Below, piece after piece: positions 1 to 11,811 of a stretch of 64,000 nt of DNA. The notes beneath the pieces are model-generated. The model saw only the letters and a list, made by a program, of their open reading frames with translations. It searched no databases and was not told the DNA's origin. The DNA is from Acidimicrobiales bacterium. Lineage in GTDB: Bacteria; Actinomycetota; Acidimicrobiia; Acidimicrobiales; MedAcidi-G1. Every line of letters starts with the position of its first letter. Position 1 is the first letter of the stretch. The stretch covers positions 62,001 through 126,000 of the forward strand of contig JAKURY010000003.1 of the NCBI GenBank assembly GCA_022452145.1, in the 5' to 3' direction. Made by a program: the position numbers and the translations under genes.

Positions 1-45
1 TAGCAGGCCGCCGGTTGGTGCCGGGGTCGAGGGCGAGGCGCAGCC

Positions 46-306
46 TCAGCCTGAGAGGGCGTCGAGGCGCTTCTGGAGCCGAGACTTGCGACGGGCGGCG
101 GTGTTTGGGTGCAGGACCCCGCTGTCACAAGCCCTGTCGATGCGCCTCATGGCGGCAGCGGCTGCCTCGGCGGCGTTCTCGCCGGTCTCGGCAGCCTCGA
201 CGGCGTTCTTGATGCGGGTCTTCAGCTCGGTGCGCACGGCGCGGTTGCGGACGCGACGAACCTCGTTCTGGCGGTTCCGCTTGATCTGGCTCTTGATGTT
301 CGCCAC
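46..306 (-). CDS. rpsT: 30S ribosomal protein S20
   Basis: Small basic protein of 86 residues that binds 16S rRNA early in assembly of the 30S subunit. The product begins with the typical S20 run [20 protein letters not shown], where V is the GTG start, and ends with the usual Arg/Lys-rich helix ([13 protein letters not shown]). The reading frame stays open further upstream to base 375, but S20 proteins start at this ANIKSQ motif, so the GTG at 306 is preferred. It is divergent from lepA, a common arrangement in bacteria. Confidence 0.95.
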   Translation of the reverse strand: MANIKSQIKRNRQNEVRRVRNRAVRTELKTRIKNAVEAAETGENAAEAAAAAMRRIDRACDSGVLHPNTAARRKSRLQKRLDALSG

Positions 307-390
307 GGGGGAGCGTCCCTGTTCGTCGGTGGGTACTGGTGCGTCGTTGGCGACGGGGCACGGTCGGATGACCAACCGGCACGAGCAGAG

Positions 391-396
391 ATCCTA
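391..396 (-). promoter_or_regulatory. Candidate -10 box for rpsT
   Basis: TAGGAT on the minus strand, about 85 bases upstream of the rpsT start. It would give an untranslated leader, unlike most genes here. No convincing -35 is visible. Confidence 0.35.
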
Positions 397-488
397 CCGC
401 TGGTGCCACGGGAACGGTTCTCCACGGGGCGTGACGCCTGCCCGTTCCGGGCAGCGCGGGCTGTCGCCGAGGATCCGACGTCCGCCGG

Positions 489-494
489 TACCGT
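489..494 (+). promoter_or_regulatory. Candidate -10 box for lepA
   Basis: TACCGT ending 10 bases before the lepA ATG, consistent with a leaderless or nearly leaderless transcript. No -35 match. Confidence 0.4.
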
Positions 495-504
495 CTGCGG
501 GGAC

Positions 505-2289
505 ATGGACCTCTCGCGGCTGCGCAACACGTCGATCATCGCCCACATCGACCATGGCAAGTCCACCCTCGCCGATCGGATGCTGGAGCTCTGCGGTGCC
601 GTCGACCCCCGGGAGATGCGGGCCCAGTACCTCGACACCATGGACCTGGAGAGGGAGCGGGGCATCACCATCAAGCTCCAGAGCGTGCGCCTGGACTGGA
701 AAGACACGGTCGTCAACCTCATCGACACCCCAGGCCACGTGGACTTCAGCTACGAGGTGAGCCGTTCGCTGGCCGCCTGCGAGGGAGTGATCCTGGTGGT
801 GGATGCGGCCCAGGGGATCGAGGCCCAGACGTTGGCCAACTGCTACCTGGCGCTCGAGAACGACCTTGAGATTGTGGCGGCCCTGAACAAGATCGACCTG
901 CCGGCCGCAGAGCCCGACCGGTATGCAGAGGAGATCGAGCAGGTCCTGGGCATCCCGGCCGAGGAGGTGCTCCACATCAGCGCCAAGACCGGGGAGGGCG
1001 TGGCGGCGCTGCTGGACGCGGTCGTCGGACGCACCCCGCCGCCGGCCGGAGATGCGGACTCCCCGCTGCAGGCCCTCGTCTTCGACAGCCACTTCGACCA
1101 GTACCGGGGCGTGGTGTCCTCGGTCCGGATCGTCAACGGTCGGCTCAGGTCGAACGCGTCGCTGCGGTTCATGCAGGCCGGGGCGGTCCACCAGGTGGAC
1201 GAGATCGGCGTTCGTCGGCCCGAGATGACGTCGGTAGACGAGCTGGGTCCCGGGGAGGTCGGCTACCTGCTGGCAGGGATCAAGGACGTGGGCGAGGCCC
1301 GCTCGGGCGAGACGGTCACCACCAGCCGGGATGGCGCAGAGGTCGCCCTGGAGGGCTACAGGGAGCCGAAGCCCATGGTGTTCTCCGGCCTCTATCCGAT
1401 CGACGGCGACGAGTTCAACGACCTGCGGGACGCCCTCCAGAAGCTCCGCCTCAATGACTCCAGCTTCACCTACGAGCCGGAGACCTCCGGCGCTCTCGGT
1501 TTCGGATTCCGGTGCGGCTTCCTGGGGCTTCTCCACATGGAGATCGTGAGGGAGCGCCTGGAGCGGGAGTTCAGCCTCAGCCTCATCACCACCGCACCGT
1601 CGGTGGAGTACAGGGTGACGAGGACCAGCGGCGAGACCATCGAGATCGACAATCCCTGCGACCTTCCGGCGGCCGGGGAGATCGCAGGCATCGAGGAGCC
1701 GTTCCTGCTGGCCACCCTCCTCACGCCGTCCGACTACACGGGCACCCTCATGGAGCTCTGCCAGGAGCGTCGCGGCGAGCTGGAGAGCATCACCTACCTC
1801 TCCCCGGAACGGGTCGAGTTGAAATACCACCTCCCGTTGGCCGAGGTGGTCATCGACTTCTTCGACCAGATGAAGAGCCGGACCCAGGGGTACGCCAGCC
1901 TCGACTACGAACCGGAGGGATACCGGAGCTCCGATCTGGTGCGGGTGGACGTACTCCTCCAGGGCGAGCCGGTGGATGCCTTCTCCATGGTGATCCACCG
2001 GACGGCCGCCGATGTCTACGGCCGGAAGATGACGGTCAAGCTGAAGGAGCTCATACCGCGTCAGCAGTTCGAGGTGCCGATCCAGGCCGCCATCGGTGGG
2101 CGGGTCATAGCCCGCCAGACGGTGCGTGCCTTCCGCAAGGACGTGACGGCCAAGCTCTACGGCGGCGACATCACCCGCAAGCGGAAGCTGCTGGAGAAGC
2201 AGAAGGAGGGCAAGAAGAAGATGAAGTCCATCGGGCGCGTCGACGTGCCCCAGGAGGCCTTCATCTCAGCCCTCAGGCTGGGCGACTGA
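505..2289 (+). CDS. lepA: Elongation factor 4 (LepA)
   Basis: Translational GTPase that acts on stalled or mistranslocated ribosomes. The 594-residue length matches the family. The G-domain motifs are all visible near the N-terminus: AHIDHGKST (P-loop), DTPGHVDF (G3) and NKIDLP (G4). The C-terminus carries the LepA-specific basic tail ([16 protein letters not shown]). The frame is open far upstream, but homologues begin at [16 protein letters not shown], so the ATG at 505 is chosen. hrcA and dnaJ follow on the same strand, an order seen in many Gram-positive genomes, although hemW, grpE and dnaK are not here. Confidence 0.97.
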   Translation: MDLSRLRNTSIIAHIDHGKSTLADRMLELCGAVDPREMRAQYLDTMDLERERGITIKLQSVRLDWKDTVVNLIDTPGHVDFSYEVSRSLAACEGVILVVDAAQGIEAQTLANCYLALENDLEIVAALNKIDLPAAEPDRYAEEIEQVLGIPAEEVLHISAKTGEGVAALLDAVVGRTPPPAGDADSPLQALVFDSHFDQYRGVVSSVRIVNGRLRSNASLRFMQAGAVHQVDEIGVRRPEMTSVDELGPGEVGYLLAGIKDVGEARSGETVTTSRDGAEVALEGYREPKPMVFSGLYPIDGDEFNDLRDALQKLRLNDSSFTYEPETSGALGFGFRCGFLGLLHMEIVRERLEREFSLSLITTAPSVEYRVTRTSGETIEIDNPCDLPAAGEIAGIEEPFLLATLLTPSDYTGTLMELCQERRGELESITYLSPERVELKYHLPLAEVVIDFFDQMKSRTQGYASLDYEPEGYRSSDLVRVDVLLQGEPVDAFSMVIHRTAADVYGRKMTVKLKELIPRQQFEVPIQAAIGGRVIARQTVRAFRKDVTAKLYGGDITRKRKLLEKQKEGKKKMKSIGRVDVPQEAFISALRLGD

Positions 2290-2296
2290 GAGCCGT

Positions 2297-2314
2297 GGGG
2301 TCGGCTCCGACCCC
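2297..2314 (+). terminator. Hairpin between lepA and hrcA
   Basis: Perfect inverted repeat GGGGTCGG-CT-CCGACCCC just after the lepA stop. There is no following T tract, so it could be a weak terminator, a pause site or an RNA-processing hairpin rather than a classical intrinsic terminator. Confidence 0.4.
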
Positions 2315-2348
2315 GGTCGCCGGATCTGTCCGGCATCTGGCCTGCCGA

Positions 2349-2354
2349 TAGCAT
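2349..2354 (+). promoter_or_regulatory. Candidate -10 box for hrcA
   Basis: TAGCAT ending 7 bases before the GTG start of hrcA; leaderless spacing. No CIRCE inverted repeat (TTAGCACTC/GAGTGCTAA) is visible around it. Confidence 0.4.
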
Positions 2355-2361
2355 CGGAGCC

Positions 2362-3369
2362 GTGTTGGAGGACCGGAAGGCGACGATCCTGAGCGCCGTC
2401 GTGGAGGAGTACATCCGGACGGCCCAGCCCGTCGGGTCGGCACGCGTCGCCGCATCCGACGCCGTTGACGTCTCGTCGGCGACGATTCGCAACGAGCTGG
2501 CCAACCTCGAGGAGCAGGGCTACCTGGAGCAGCCGCACACCTCGGCAGGCCGGGTGCCGACCGAGAAGGGCTACCGCTTCTTCGTTGACCACCTCGAGGG
2601 CCCGACCATGTTGGACACAGCGGACCGCGAGCAGGTCAGGGCCTTCTTCAGCCGGTCGCACCGTGAGATGGAGCAGATGCTCGCCGACACCAGCAGCCTG
2701 CTGGCCGAACTCACCGGGAGTGCGGCGGTGGTCCTGGCCCCGGACCGGGACCACCAGGAGGTGCGATCAGCCCAGGTCGTGGGCCTCACCCCGGGCCTGG
2801 CCCTGCTGGTGATGGTTATGGCCAACGGCACGGTCGAGAAGCACACGCTGGAATTGGCCGGTGATGCCGCGGAGCCGACGGAGGCCACCCTGGCCGTGGC
2901 GGCCGCCCACCTCTCCGGGGCCCTCATAGGCCGTCGTCTGAACGCCGTTCCCAGTGCTCCGATCACCGGGGAACCATCGGTGGACGCCGTGCTGCGCACC
3001 GTCACGAACGTGCTGTCCGAACGTTCGGGCCATGCCGACAAGGCGTGGGTAGGTGGTACAGCCCAGGTAGCGGAGGCGTTCGGCGAGGTCGAGCGGGTCC
3101 GCCGGGTGCTGGACGTCCTGGAGCGGCAGTTCGTCGTGGTCGCCCTGGTGAAGGACGTGATCGATCGGGGACTGAGCGTAGCCATCGGAACGGAGACGGG
3201 GCTGGAGACGCTGTCCGGTTGTTCGCTGGTGGTGGCCCCGTACGAGATCGAGGGGGAACCGGCAGGCTCCATAGGGGTGCTCGGGCCGACGCGCATGGAC
3301 TACTCCCAGGCGTTGGCTACTGTGGCCGTCGTGGGTCGTCGGCTCGGCGACAGCCTCACCGGGGGCTGA
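2362..3369 (+). CDS. hrcA: Heat-inducible transcription repressor HrcA
   Basis: Repressor of class I heat-shock genes that binds CIRCE operators and whose activity depends on GroEL. The 335-residue protein has the N-terminal winged helix (EEYIRTAQPVGSARVA, then SATIRNELANLEEQGYLEQP) followed by the HrcA motif HTSAGRVPTEKGYRFFVD and the GAF-like regulatory domain. The GTG at 2362 is the first start in frame and has a TAnnnT box 7 bases upstream. dnaJ starts 3 bases after its stop, so the two are probably one transcript. I see no CIRCE site in the window, so its targets must lie elsewhere. Confidence 0.93.
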   Translation: MLEDRKATILSAVVEEYIRTAQPVGSARVAASDAVDVSSATIRNELANLEEQGYLEQPHTSAGRVPTEKGYRFFVDHLEGPTMLDTADREQVRAFFSRSHREMEQMLADTSSLLAELTGSAAVVLAPDRDHQEVRSAQVVGLTPGLALLVMVMANGTVEKHTLELAGDAAEPTEATLAVAAAHLSGALIGRRLNAVPSAPITGEPSVDAVLRTVTNVLSERSGHADKAWVGGTAQVAEAFGEVERVRRVLDVLERQFVVVALVKDVIDRGLSVAIGTETGLETLSGCSLVVAPYEIEGEPAGSIGVLGPTRMDYSQALATVAVVGRRLGDSLTGG

Positions 3370-3372
3370 CCG

Positions 3373-4485
3373 GTGCCACGCGACCACTACGGGGTCCTCG
3401 GGCTGGACCGGGATGCGTCGCCCACCGAGGTCAAGGCGGCATACCGGCGCCTGGCCCGCCAACACCATCCGGACGCCAACCAGGGTGACCTGGCGGCAGA
3501 GGCAGAGTTCAAGGCCGTGGCCGCGGCCTACAAGGTCCTGTCCGACCCAGAGGGGCGCCGGCACTACGACCGCTTCGGGCATGAAGGACCCACCGTCGGC
3601 ATGGCCGGCGATCCCTTCGGCGGCATCAACGACATATTCGAGTCGTTCTTCGGCGGCGCCGGAGGATTCGGCGGTGGAGGGCGTGGCAGGTCAGGACCGA
3701 TAACCGGGGAGGACCTCGAGACGACCCTGCTGGTGGACTTCGTCGACGCGGTGTTCGGGTGCGAGGAGGAACTGACCGTCCGGACCGCGGTGGCGTGCAC
3801 CTCCTGTGAGGCGACCGGCTCGACGCCGGGCACCTCGGCGCAGCGTTGCGAGGGCTGCCGGGGGACCGGTCAGGTCCAACGGGTGCGACAGTCGCTGCTG
3901 GGCCAGATGGTGACCAGCGCGGCCTGCCCGACCTGTTTGGGCCGTGGTGAGGTGGTCCCGGATCCGTGTGCGGACTGCCGGGGCGAGGGGAGGCGGGTCG
4001 AGGAGCGCACCTTCACGGTCAATGTCCGTGCCGGGGTCGACGAGGGCACGACGCTGCGCCTCACCGGGCGTGGAGCCGTCGGGCCGCGGGGTGGCCCGGC
4101 CGGAGACCTCTACGTGCACGTCAGGGTCAGGACCCACCCGGTGTTCGAGCGCCATGGCCAGGACCTGGTCCACCGGCTGCACGTGCCGGTGACCCAGGCG
4201 GCCCTCGGTGTCCAGCTGGACTACGAGACGCTGGACGGAACCGAGGAGCTTCGGATCCCGGCCGGCACGCAGACCGGGGAGGTGTTCCGCTTCCGGGGAC
4301 GCGGGGTGCCCCACCTGCAGGGAAGGGGGCGCGGCGACCTGGTCATCGAGGTGGTGGTGGACACCCCGACCGGCCTCAGCGCCGACGGAGAGGATCTCCT
4401 CCGGACCCTGGCCAGCGAGCGCGGCGAGACAGTCGCCGAGCCGGAGGACGGCCTGATCTCCAGGATCCGGTCGGCCTTCCGGTAA
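3373..4485 (+). CDS. dnaJ: Chaperone protein DnaJ
   Basis: Hsp40 co-chaperone that stimulates the DnaK ATPase. At 370 residues it is a full type I DnaJ: J domain with the HPD motif (RQHHPDAN, about residues 34-37), a Gly/Phe linker, a cysteine-rich zinc domain, and two beta-sandwich substrate domains. The four zinc motifs are CTSCEATG, CEGCRGTG, CPTCLGRG and CADCRGEG; the first and last deviate slightly from CxxCxGxG but keep all cysteines. GTG start, 3 bases after hrcA. No dnaK or grpE lies alongside, so this is the hrcA-linked dnaJ copy typical of actinobacteria. Confidence 0.96.
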   Translation: MPRDHYGVLGLDRDASPTEVKAAYRRLARQHHPDANQGDLAAEAEFKAVAAAYKVLSDPEGRRHYDRFGHEGPTVGMAGDPFGGINDIFESFFGGAGGFGGGGRGRSGPITGEDLETTLLVDFVDAVFGCEEELTVRTAVACTSCEATGSTPGTSAQRCEGCRGTGQVQRVRQSLLGQMVTSAACPTCLGRGEVVPDPCADCRGEGRRVEERTFTVNVRAGVDEGTTLRLTGRGAVGPRGGPAGDLYVHVRVRTHPVFERHGQDLVHRLHVPVTQAALGVQLDYETLDGTEELRIPAGTQTGEVFRFRGRGVPHLQGRGRGDLVIEVVVDTPTGLSADGEDLLRTLASERGETVAEPEDGLISRIRSAFR

Positions 4486-4493
4486 GGGTGTCG

Positions 4494-5189
4494 ATGAGCG
4501 GTGGGCTGCCCGACGGCCGGGGCGGCCCCCATGCCTACGTGGAGGACCTGGACGATCCGGTCCTGTCCGCCGAGGATCGCCACCACCTGTCCAGGGTCCT
4601 GCGCCTTCGGGACGGCGACCCCCTCACCGTGTGCGACACCGCGGGTCGCTGGCGGGCCGCCCGCTTCGGCGCCGGGCTGGACCCGTGTGGCGATGTGGTG
4701 GACGTGCCGCCGCCGTCACGGGAGGTGTCGGTGGGCTTCGCCCTCATCAAGTCCGGACGGCCGGAGCTGGTGGTGCAGAAGCTCACCGAGCTTGGGGTCG
4801 ACCGGATCCTGCTGTTGTCGGCCGAGAGGTCGGTGGTCAGATGGAACGCCGACAGGGCGGTGGCCCAGCTGGCCAGGCTCACCCGGGTGGCCAGGGAGTC
4901 CGGCATGCAGTCGCGGCGGGTTCGGCTACCGGTGGTGGAGTCGATGGTGTCGGCGGAGGTGGCGGTGGGCCGCACCGGTGTCGCGATGGCCGAGCCGGGT
5001 GGCGAAGCGCTGGACGACGACGTGGGGCTGCTCCTGGTCGGACCGGAGGGTGGCTGGACCGACGCCGAGTTGGGCGATCGTCGGCGGGTGGGCCTCGGGC
5101 CCACGGTGCTGCGGGCCGAGACGGCGGCCATTGCCGCCGGCACCCTGATGGTGGCCCTGCGCGACGGTCGGTTGTCGGCGGCTTCCTGA
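4494..5189 (+). CDS. rsmE: 16S rRNA m3U1498 methyltransferase RsmE
   Basis: SPOUT-class methyltransferase of about 231 residues that methylates N3 of U1498 in 16S rRNA. The family signature is clear: LTELGVDRILLL in the middle and the knotted SAM-binding C-terminus with VGPEGGWTDAE and LGPTVLRAETA. A GTG at 4488, two codons upstream, is an equally possible start. It follows dnaJ by a few bases and is probably cotranscribed, the usual dnaJ-rsmE pairing. Confidence 0.93.
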   Translation: MSGGLPDGRGGPHAYVEDLDDPVLSAEDRHHLSRVLRLRDGDPLTVCDTAGRWRAARFGAGLDPCGDVVDVPPPSREVSVGFALIKSGRPELVVQKLTELGVDRILLLSAERSVVRWNADRAVAQLARLTRVARESGMQSRRVRLPVVESMVSAEVAVGRTGVAMAEPGGEALDDDVGLLLVGPEGGWTDAELGDRRRVGLGPTVLRAETAAIAAGTLMVALRDGRLSAAS

Positions 5190-5272
5190 CCGAGCGTGCT
5201 CCGACCCGCTCCACAGGGTCATCCTGATCGCTGGTTGTCGACCACGCAGCGCGGTCGGTACGGTCACGTCTT

Positions 5273-5809
5273 GTGGTAGGAGAAGATCGCGCCGGCATCC
5301 ACCGGGACGAGGCCGAGTACAGCAACCGGCTCGGGGAACGCATCCGGCTGATCCGCCGGCAGAAGCGGCTCTCGTTGCAGGACGTCGAGGCCAGGTCGGA
5401 GTCGGAGTTCAAGGCATCGGTCCTCGGGGCCTACGAACGCGGTGAGCGCGCCGTATCCATACCCCGACTGCACCGCCTGGCGTGCTTCTACAGCGTGCCC
5501 GTTGACCAGCTCCTACCGACGGCCCACCGGGACGGTGGCGACGACCCCTCGACGGGGTCGGCATGGAGCCCGGGACAGAAGGTGGTGATCGACCTGGTCG
5601 GGCTGGAGGGCGTCTCGGGACCTGAGGTCGACCTGATCCGCCGCTACCTGGGGATCATCCAGGTCAAGCGGCAGGACTTCAACGGACGGGTCCTCACCAT
5701 ACGCGGCGACGACCTCCAGGCGCTCGCCGCCATTCTGGGAACCGGCGTCGACGACGCGCCGGCCCGGCTGGCCGAGATGGGCCTCCTTCGGCTCCCTGCA
5801 ACCTCCTGA
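5273..5809 (+). CDS. bldD: BldD-like DNA-binding regulator with c-di-GMP signature
   Basis: 178-residue protein matching the architecture of Streptomyces BldD. An N-terminal XRE helix-turn-helix (about residues 18-80, including the characteristic SYERG-like run GAYERGERAVSIPRLHRLA) is followed by a linker and a small C-terminal domain. In Streptomyces that domain dimerises around a cyclic di-GMP tetramer through RxD-x8-RxxD. The same pattern is present here: R133-x-D135, eight residues, R144-x-x-D147 (RQDFNGRVLTIRGDD). It probably represses genes when c-di-GMP is high. GTG start. It lies alone between rsmE and secA; targets are unknown. Confidence 0.88.
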   Translation: MVGEDRAGIHRDEAEYSNRLGERIRLIRRQKRLSLQDVEARSESEFKASVLGAYERGERAVSIPRLHRLACFYSVPVDQLLPTAHRDGGDDPSTGSAWSPGQKVVIDLVGLEGVSGPEVDLIRRYLGIIQVKRQDFNGRVLTIRGDDLQALAAILGTGVDDAPARLAEMGLLRLPATS

Positions 5810-5871
5810 CCGGTCAGCCGGCGGGTCCCACGGTGCTCGCCGGAGCCACCATCGCCAGAACCCCCGGCCGG

Positions 5872-5877
5872 TAGCCT
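5872..5877 (+). promoter_or_regulatory. Candidate -10 box for secA
   Basis: TAGCCT ending 10 bases before the secA ATG. No -35 match. Confidence 0.4.
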
Positions 5878-5887
5878 CGGCCGGACC

Positions 5888-8569
<2,682 letters not shown>

Positions 8570-8570
8570 C

Positions 8571-9680
8571 GTGCAGGACTTCGCCCCAGACCTCGCCGCG
8601 CTCCGGACCCGACTGGCGGAGGCGTTCGGCTACCTGCGGATCACCGAGCTCGACGAGCGCAGGGTGGTGCTGGAGGCCGAGATGGCTGACCCCGACCTCT
8701 GGAACGACCAGGACCGTGGACGGCGTGTCCAGAAGGACCTCTCCAGCGTCGTGGAGGACCTGGACTTCCACGCAGACCTGACGGCACGCCTCGAGGACGC
8801 CGAGACGCTGGCCGAGATGGCGGCCGAGGAGGGCGACGAGAGCTTGGATGGAGAGATCGGCGAGGCGGTGGCTGATCTGGCCACCCGCCTTGACGCCCTG
8901 GAGCTCCGGTCGCTGTTCTCAGGGCAGTACGACGAGGGCGATGCCGTCTGCCACGTGCAGTCCGGGGCCGGCGGGACCGACGCCCAGGACTGGGCCGAGA
9001 TCCTGCTCCGGATGTACGGACGATGGGCCGATCGCCGGGGTTTCGAGCTGGTGGTGGAGTCGATCTCGGAGGGGACCGAGGCCGGCATCAGTTCAGTGGA
9101 GTTCGTGGTGAGGGGCCGGTACGCCTTCGGACTCCTCCAGAGCGAGCGCGGCGTACACCGTCTGGTGCGCATCTCGCCGTTCAACAAGGAGTCCAAGCGG
9201 CAGACGGCCTTCGCCTCGCTCCAAGTGGTGCCCTTCTTCGACGAGGTCGTCGACGAGGTGGAGATTGACGAGACCGACCTGCGGATCGACACCTACCGCT
9301 CCTCGGGAGCCGGGGGGCAGCACGTCAACGTCACCGATTCGGCTGTTCGAATCACCCACCTGCCGACCGGGATCGTGACCTCCTGCCAGAACGAGCGCAG
9401 CCAGCACCAGAACAAGGATCGGGCCATGCAGATGCTGGCGGCCCGCCTGCTCGACCTGGAACGCCAGAAGCGCGACGCTGAGTTGGCCGAGATCGGTGGC
9501 GAGCAGCGGGGCGTGGACTTCGGGAGCCAGATCCGCTCCTACGTCCTGCAGCCGTACCAGATGGTGAAGGACCTCCGTACCGGGCACGAGGTGGGTGACG
9601 TGGCCGGAGTGTTGGACGGCGCCCTGGACGGCTTCATGGAGGCGTACCTGCGGTGGCTCCGCTCCCGGACCGAGGCCTGA
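8571..9680 (+). CDS. prfB: Peptide chain release factor 2
   Basis: Class I release factor that reads UGA and UAA. It has 369 residues, a GTG start one base after the secA stop, the GGQ catalytic motif ([10 protein letters not shown]) that triggers peptide release, and the SPF-type codon-recognition region ([16 protein letters not shown]) that marks RF2 rather than RF1. The frame is continuous, so the autoregulatory +1 frameshift known from many prfB genes is absent, as is common in actinobacteria. ftsE and ftsX follow after a 139-base gap. Confidence 0.96.
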   Translation: MQDFAPDLAALRTRLAEAFGYLRITELDERRVVLEAEMADPDLWNDQDRGRRVQKDLSSVVEDLDFHADLTARLEDAETLAEMAAEEGDESLDGEIGEAVADLATRLDALELRSLFSGQYDEGDAVCHVQSGAGGTDAQDWAEILLRMYGRWADRRGFELVVESISEGTEAGISSVEFVVRGRYAFGLLQSERGVHRLVRISPFNKESKRQTAFASLQVVPFFDEVVDEVEIDETDLRIDTYRSSGAGGQHVNVTDSAVRITHLPTGIVTSCQNERSQHQNKDRAMQMLAARLLDLERQKRDAELAEIGGEQRGVDFGSQIRSYVLQPYQMVKDLRTGHEVGDVAGVLDGALDGFMEAYLRWLRSRTEA

Positions 9681-9819
9681 GCCTCCGACCGTCCCGGCCC
9701 GGCATCCTGTCCGCCCTGGCCCCCCGGGGCGCCGCGATCCGTGGACGACCCTCTGGTACCGTGCGCGCCGTGCCGTCACGACCCGTTCTAAGCGAGGAGT
9801 CGCGGCCCGGGAGGCCCCG

Positions 9820-10497
9820 GTGATCAAGCTGGAAGGGGTCTCCAAGGTATTCAAGGGCGACGTGGTCGCCCTGAAGAACGCCACCGTCGAGATCCAGAGG
9901 GGCGAGTTCGTGTTCCTCGTCGGCCCGTCGGGGTCGGGGAAGTCGACCTTCATCCGGCTCCTCAACCGGGAGGAGGTGGCCGACGAGGGTCGGATCATGG
10001 TCGCAGGCAAGGACCTGGGCTCCCTGAGTTCCTGGAAGGTGCCGTACCTCCGGCGAAACATCGGCTACATCTTCCAGGACTACAAGCTTCTACCCAAGAA
10101 GACCGTCTACGAGAACGTGGCGTTCGGCCTCGAGGTGATCGGCCGCCCCCGTCAGGTCGTCCGTCAACAGGTCCCGGCGATCCTCGAGCTCGTGGGCCTC
10201 GCCCGGAAGGCCGAGCGGCTACCCGACGAGTTGTCCGGCGGAGAGATGCAGCGGGTCTCGATTGCCCGCGCCTTCGTGAACCGGCCGCTGATCCTGCTAG
10301 CCGACGAGCCCACCGGGAACCTGGACCCCGGGACCTCGGTCGGGATCATGCGCCTGCTGGACCGAATCAACCGCAGCGGCACCACCGTCGTCATGGCCAC
10401 CCACGACCGGGGGGTCGTGGACACGATGCGTCGACGGGTCATCGAGTTGGACCGCGGGGTCATCAGGCGCGACGAGTCCCGCGGGGTCTACGAGTGA
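9820..10497 (+). CDS. ftsE: Cell division ATP-binding protein FtsE
   Basis: ABC-type ATPase of 225 residues that works with FtsX to control peptidoglycan hydrolases at the septum. It carries Walker A (GPSGSGKST), the Q-loop region, the ABC signature (LSGGEMQR), and Walker B ([12 protein letters not shown]). The GTG at 9820 is preferred because a GGGAGG Shine-Dalgarno (9809-9814) precedes it and homologues begin at [18 protein letters not shown] box further upstream (about 9757-9762) could give a short leader. ftsX follows on the same strand. Confidence 0.95.
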   Translation: MIKLEGVSKVFKGDVVALKNATVEIQRGEFVFLVGPSGSGKSTFIRLLNREEVADEGRIMVAGKDLGSLSSWKVPYLRRNIGYIFQDYKLLPKKTVYENVAFGLEVIGRPRQVVRQQVPAILELVGLARKAERLPDELSGGEMQRVSIARAFVNRPLILLADEPTGNLDPGTSVGIMRLLDRINRSGTTVVMATHDRGVVDTMRRRVIELDRGVIRRDESRGVYE

Positions 10498-10527
10498 AGC
10501 CGGTCGAGCCGGGACGGACCACCTGAC

Positions 10528-11424
10528 GTGCTCTACCGGCTCTGGTACTACGTCCGCGAGACGTTCGTCAGCCTCTGGCGCAACCTCAGCCTGACGCTGG
10601 CCGCCATCCTCACGGTGGCCATCTCGCTGTCCCTCGTCGGGGCCTCGCTGCTCATCCGCGAGGGTGCCGCACGGGCCACGGCGCAGTTCCAGGAGGGCGT
10701 GGAGTTCATCGTGTTCATGGTTTCGGACGCCTCGGCGGAGCAGGACGCCGCGATCCGCAACGTGCTCGACTCCAGCCCCGCCGTCTCCGGTTACACGTAC
10801 GTGGACAAGCTTGCGGCCTACGAGGAGTTCCAACGGCTCTTTGCCGACAAGCCCGAGCTCATCGAGAGCGTCACGCCGGACGTCATGCCGCCCTCCTACC
10901 GGATCGTGCCGGCCAACCCGGACGCCGGGAACGTCGCCGAGATGGCCCGCCAGTTCGGGGAGCAACCGGGGGTCAAGGAGGTGGCGACCGCCACCGAGGC
11001 CATCCGCCAGATCGAGGACTTCTCCACGCGGGTCAGCCAGGCCCTGCTGGTGGCCGCCGTCGTGCTGGTGGGCGTGTCCACGCTGCTGATCCTGAACACG
11101 GTGTTCACCGCCATCGGGGCACGCCGCCAGGAGATCGAGGTGATGAAGTTGGTCGGTGCCACCAACTGGTTCATCCGGATCCCCTTCATGCTGGAGGGCA
11201 CCATCCACGGCCTGACCGGTGCCGCGCTTGCCATTCCCGCCCTCTTCGTGGTGGACGCCCAGGTGCTGGCCTACTTCCAGGAATCGGATGCCGTCCCGTT
11301 GTTCCGTGGCTTCGCTGTGCCTGAGGGATTCGTCTGGGACACCAGCATCTGGCTGCTCGTCATCGGAGGACTAGTCGGCATGATCGGTTCAGCGGTGGCG
11401 GTGACCCGATTCACGGACGTCTGA
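10528..11424 (+). CDS. ftsX: Cell division permease-like protein FtsX
   Basis: Membrane partner of FtsE, 298 residues, with the family topology of four transmembrane helices. There is one N-terminal helix (about residues 21-43), a large extracellular loop of roughly 125 residues that in other species contacts peptidoglycan hydrolase partners, then three C-terminal helices. The loop-to-membrane segment ARRQEIEVMKLVGATNWFIR is the typical FtsX/MacB coupling region. GTG start, 30 bases after ftsE. No smpB follows, unlike many genomes. Confidence 0.94.
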   Translation: MLYRLWYYVRETFVSLWRNLSLTLAAILTVAISLSLVGASLLIREGAARATAQFQEGVEFIVFMVSDASAEQDAAIRNVLDSSPAVSGYTYVDKLAAYEEFQRLFADKPELIESVTPDVMPPSYRIVPANPDAGNVAEMARQFGEQPGVKEVATATEAIRQIEDFSTRVSQALLVAAVVLVGVSTLLILNTVFTAIGARRQEIEVMKLVGATNWFIRIPFMLEGTIHGLTGAALAIPALFVVDAQVLAYFQESDAVPLFRGFAVPEGFVWDTSIWLLVIGGLVGMIGSAVAVTRFTDV

Positions 11425-11427
11425 CCC

Positions 11428-11811
11428 GTGGCCGACCGGCCCTCCGGCGGTCCACCCGGTTCCGGTTGGATCCGCCTGGTCGACGATGAGCTTCCAGCCG
11501 GTGGCATCCTCGAGGTGTCCTTCGGCGACGAGGACCTGGTGGTGTGGCGTGGCGAATCTGGAGTCCCGTGCGTCTCCGAGGCCCGCTGCCCACACCAGTG
11601 GTCGCACCTGGCCCATCAGGGAGCCGTCGACGGCGACGAGCTCGTCTGCCTGACCCACTTCTGGCGGTTCGGCGCCGACGGTGCAGGCTGGAAGCAGAAC
11701 GTCAACGGCCGGCGGGACCGCAAGGGTGACTTGGCGGTGCTGCCGTGCGTGGAACACGATGGCGCCATCTGGGTACGGGACCCGGATGAGGACGACTCCT
11801 CCGGGGCATGA
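11428..11811 (+). CDS. Rieske [2Fe-2S] ferredoxin-like protein
   Basis: Soluble 127-residue protein built around one Rieske domain. The cluster ligands are visible as C54-P-H56 and C74-L-T-H77, separated by 17 residues. No catalytic oxygenase domain follows, so it is a small Rieske electron carrier or regulatory subunit. Its stop overlaps the start of the next gene, a methyltransferase, in an ATGA junction, which suggests joint translation. Substrate and redox partner cannot be told from the sequence. Confidence 0.82.
   Translation: MADRPSGGPPGSGWIRLVDDELPAGGILEVSFGDEDLVVWRGESGVPCVSEARCPHQWSHLAHQGAVDGDELVCLTHFWRFGADGAGWKQNVNGRRDRKGDLAVLPCVEHDGAIWVRDPDEDDSSGA

Noticed and set aside
109-504. 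N-terminal extension of LepA of about 130 residues
   Set aside because: It reads through the rpsT gene on the other strand and has no similarity to LepA; homologues begin at the ATG at 505.
2290-2361. CIRCE operator ahead of hrcA
   Set aside because: No TTAGCACTC/GAGTGCTAA pair; only a GC-rich hairpin is present.
8571-9680. Programmed +1 frameshift in prfB
   Set aside because: The frame is continuous from a GTG directly after secA; no in-frame TGA near codon 25.
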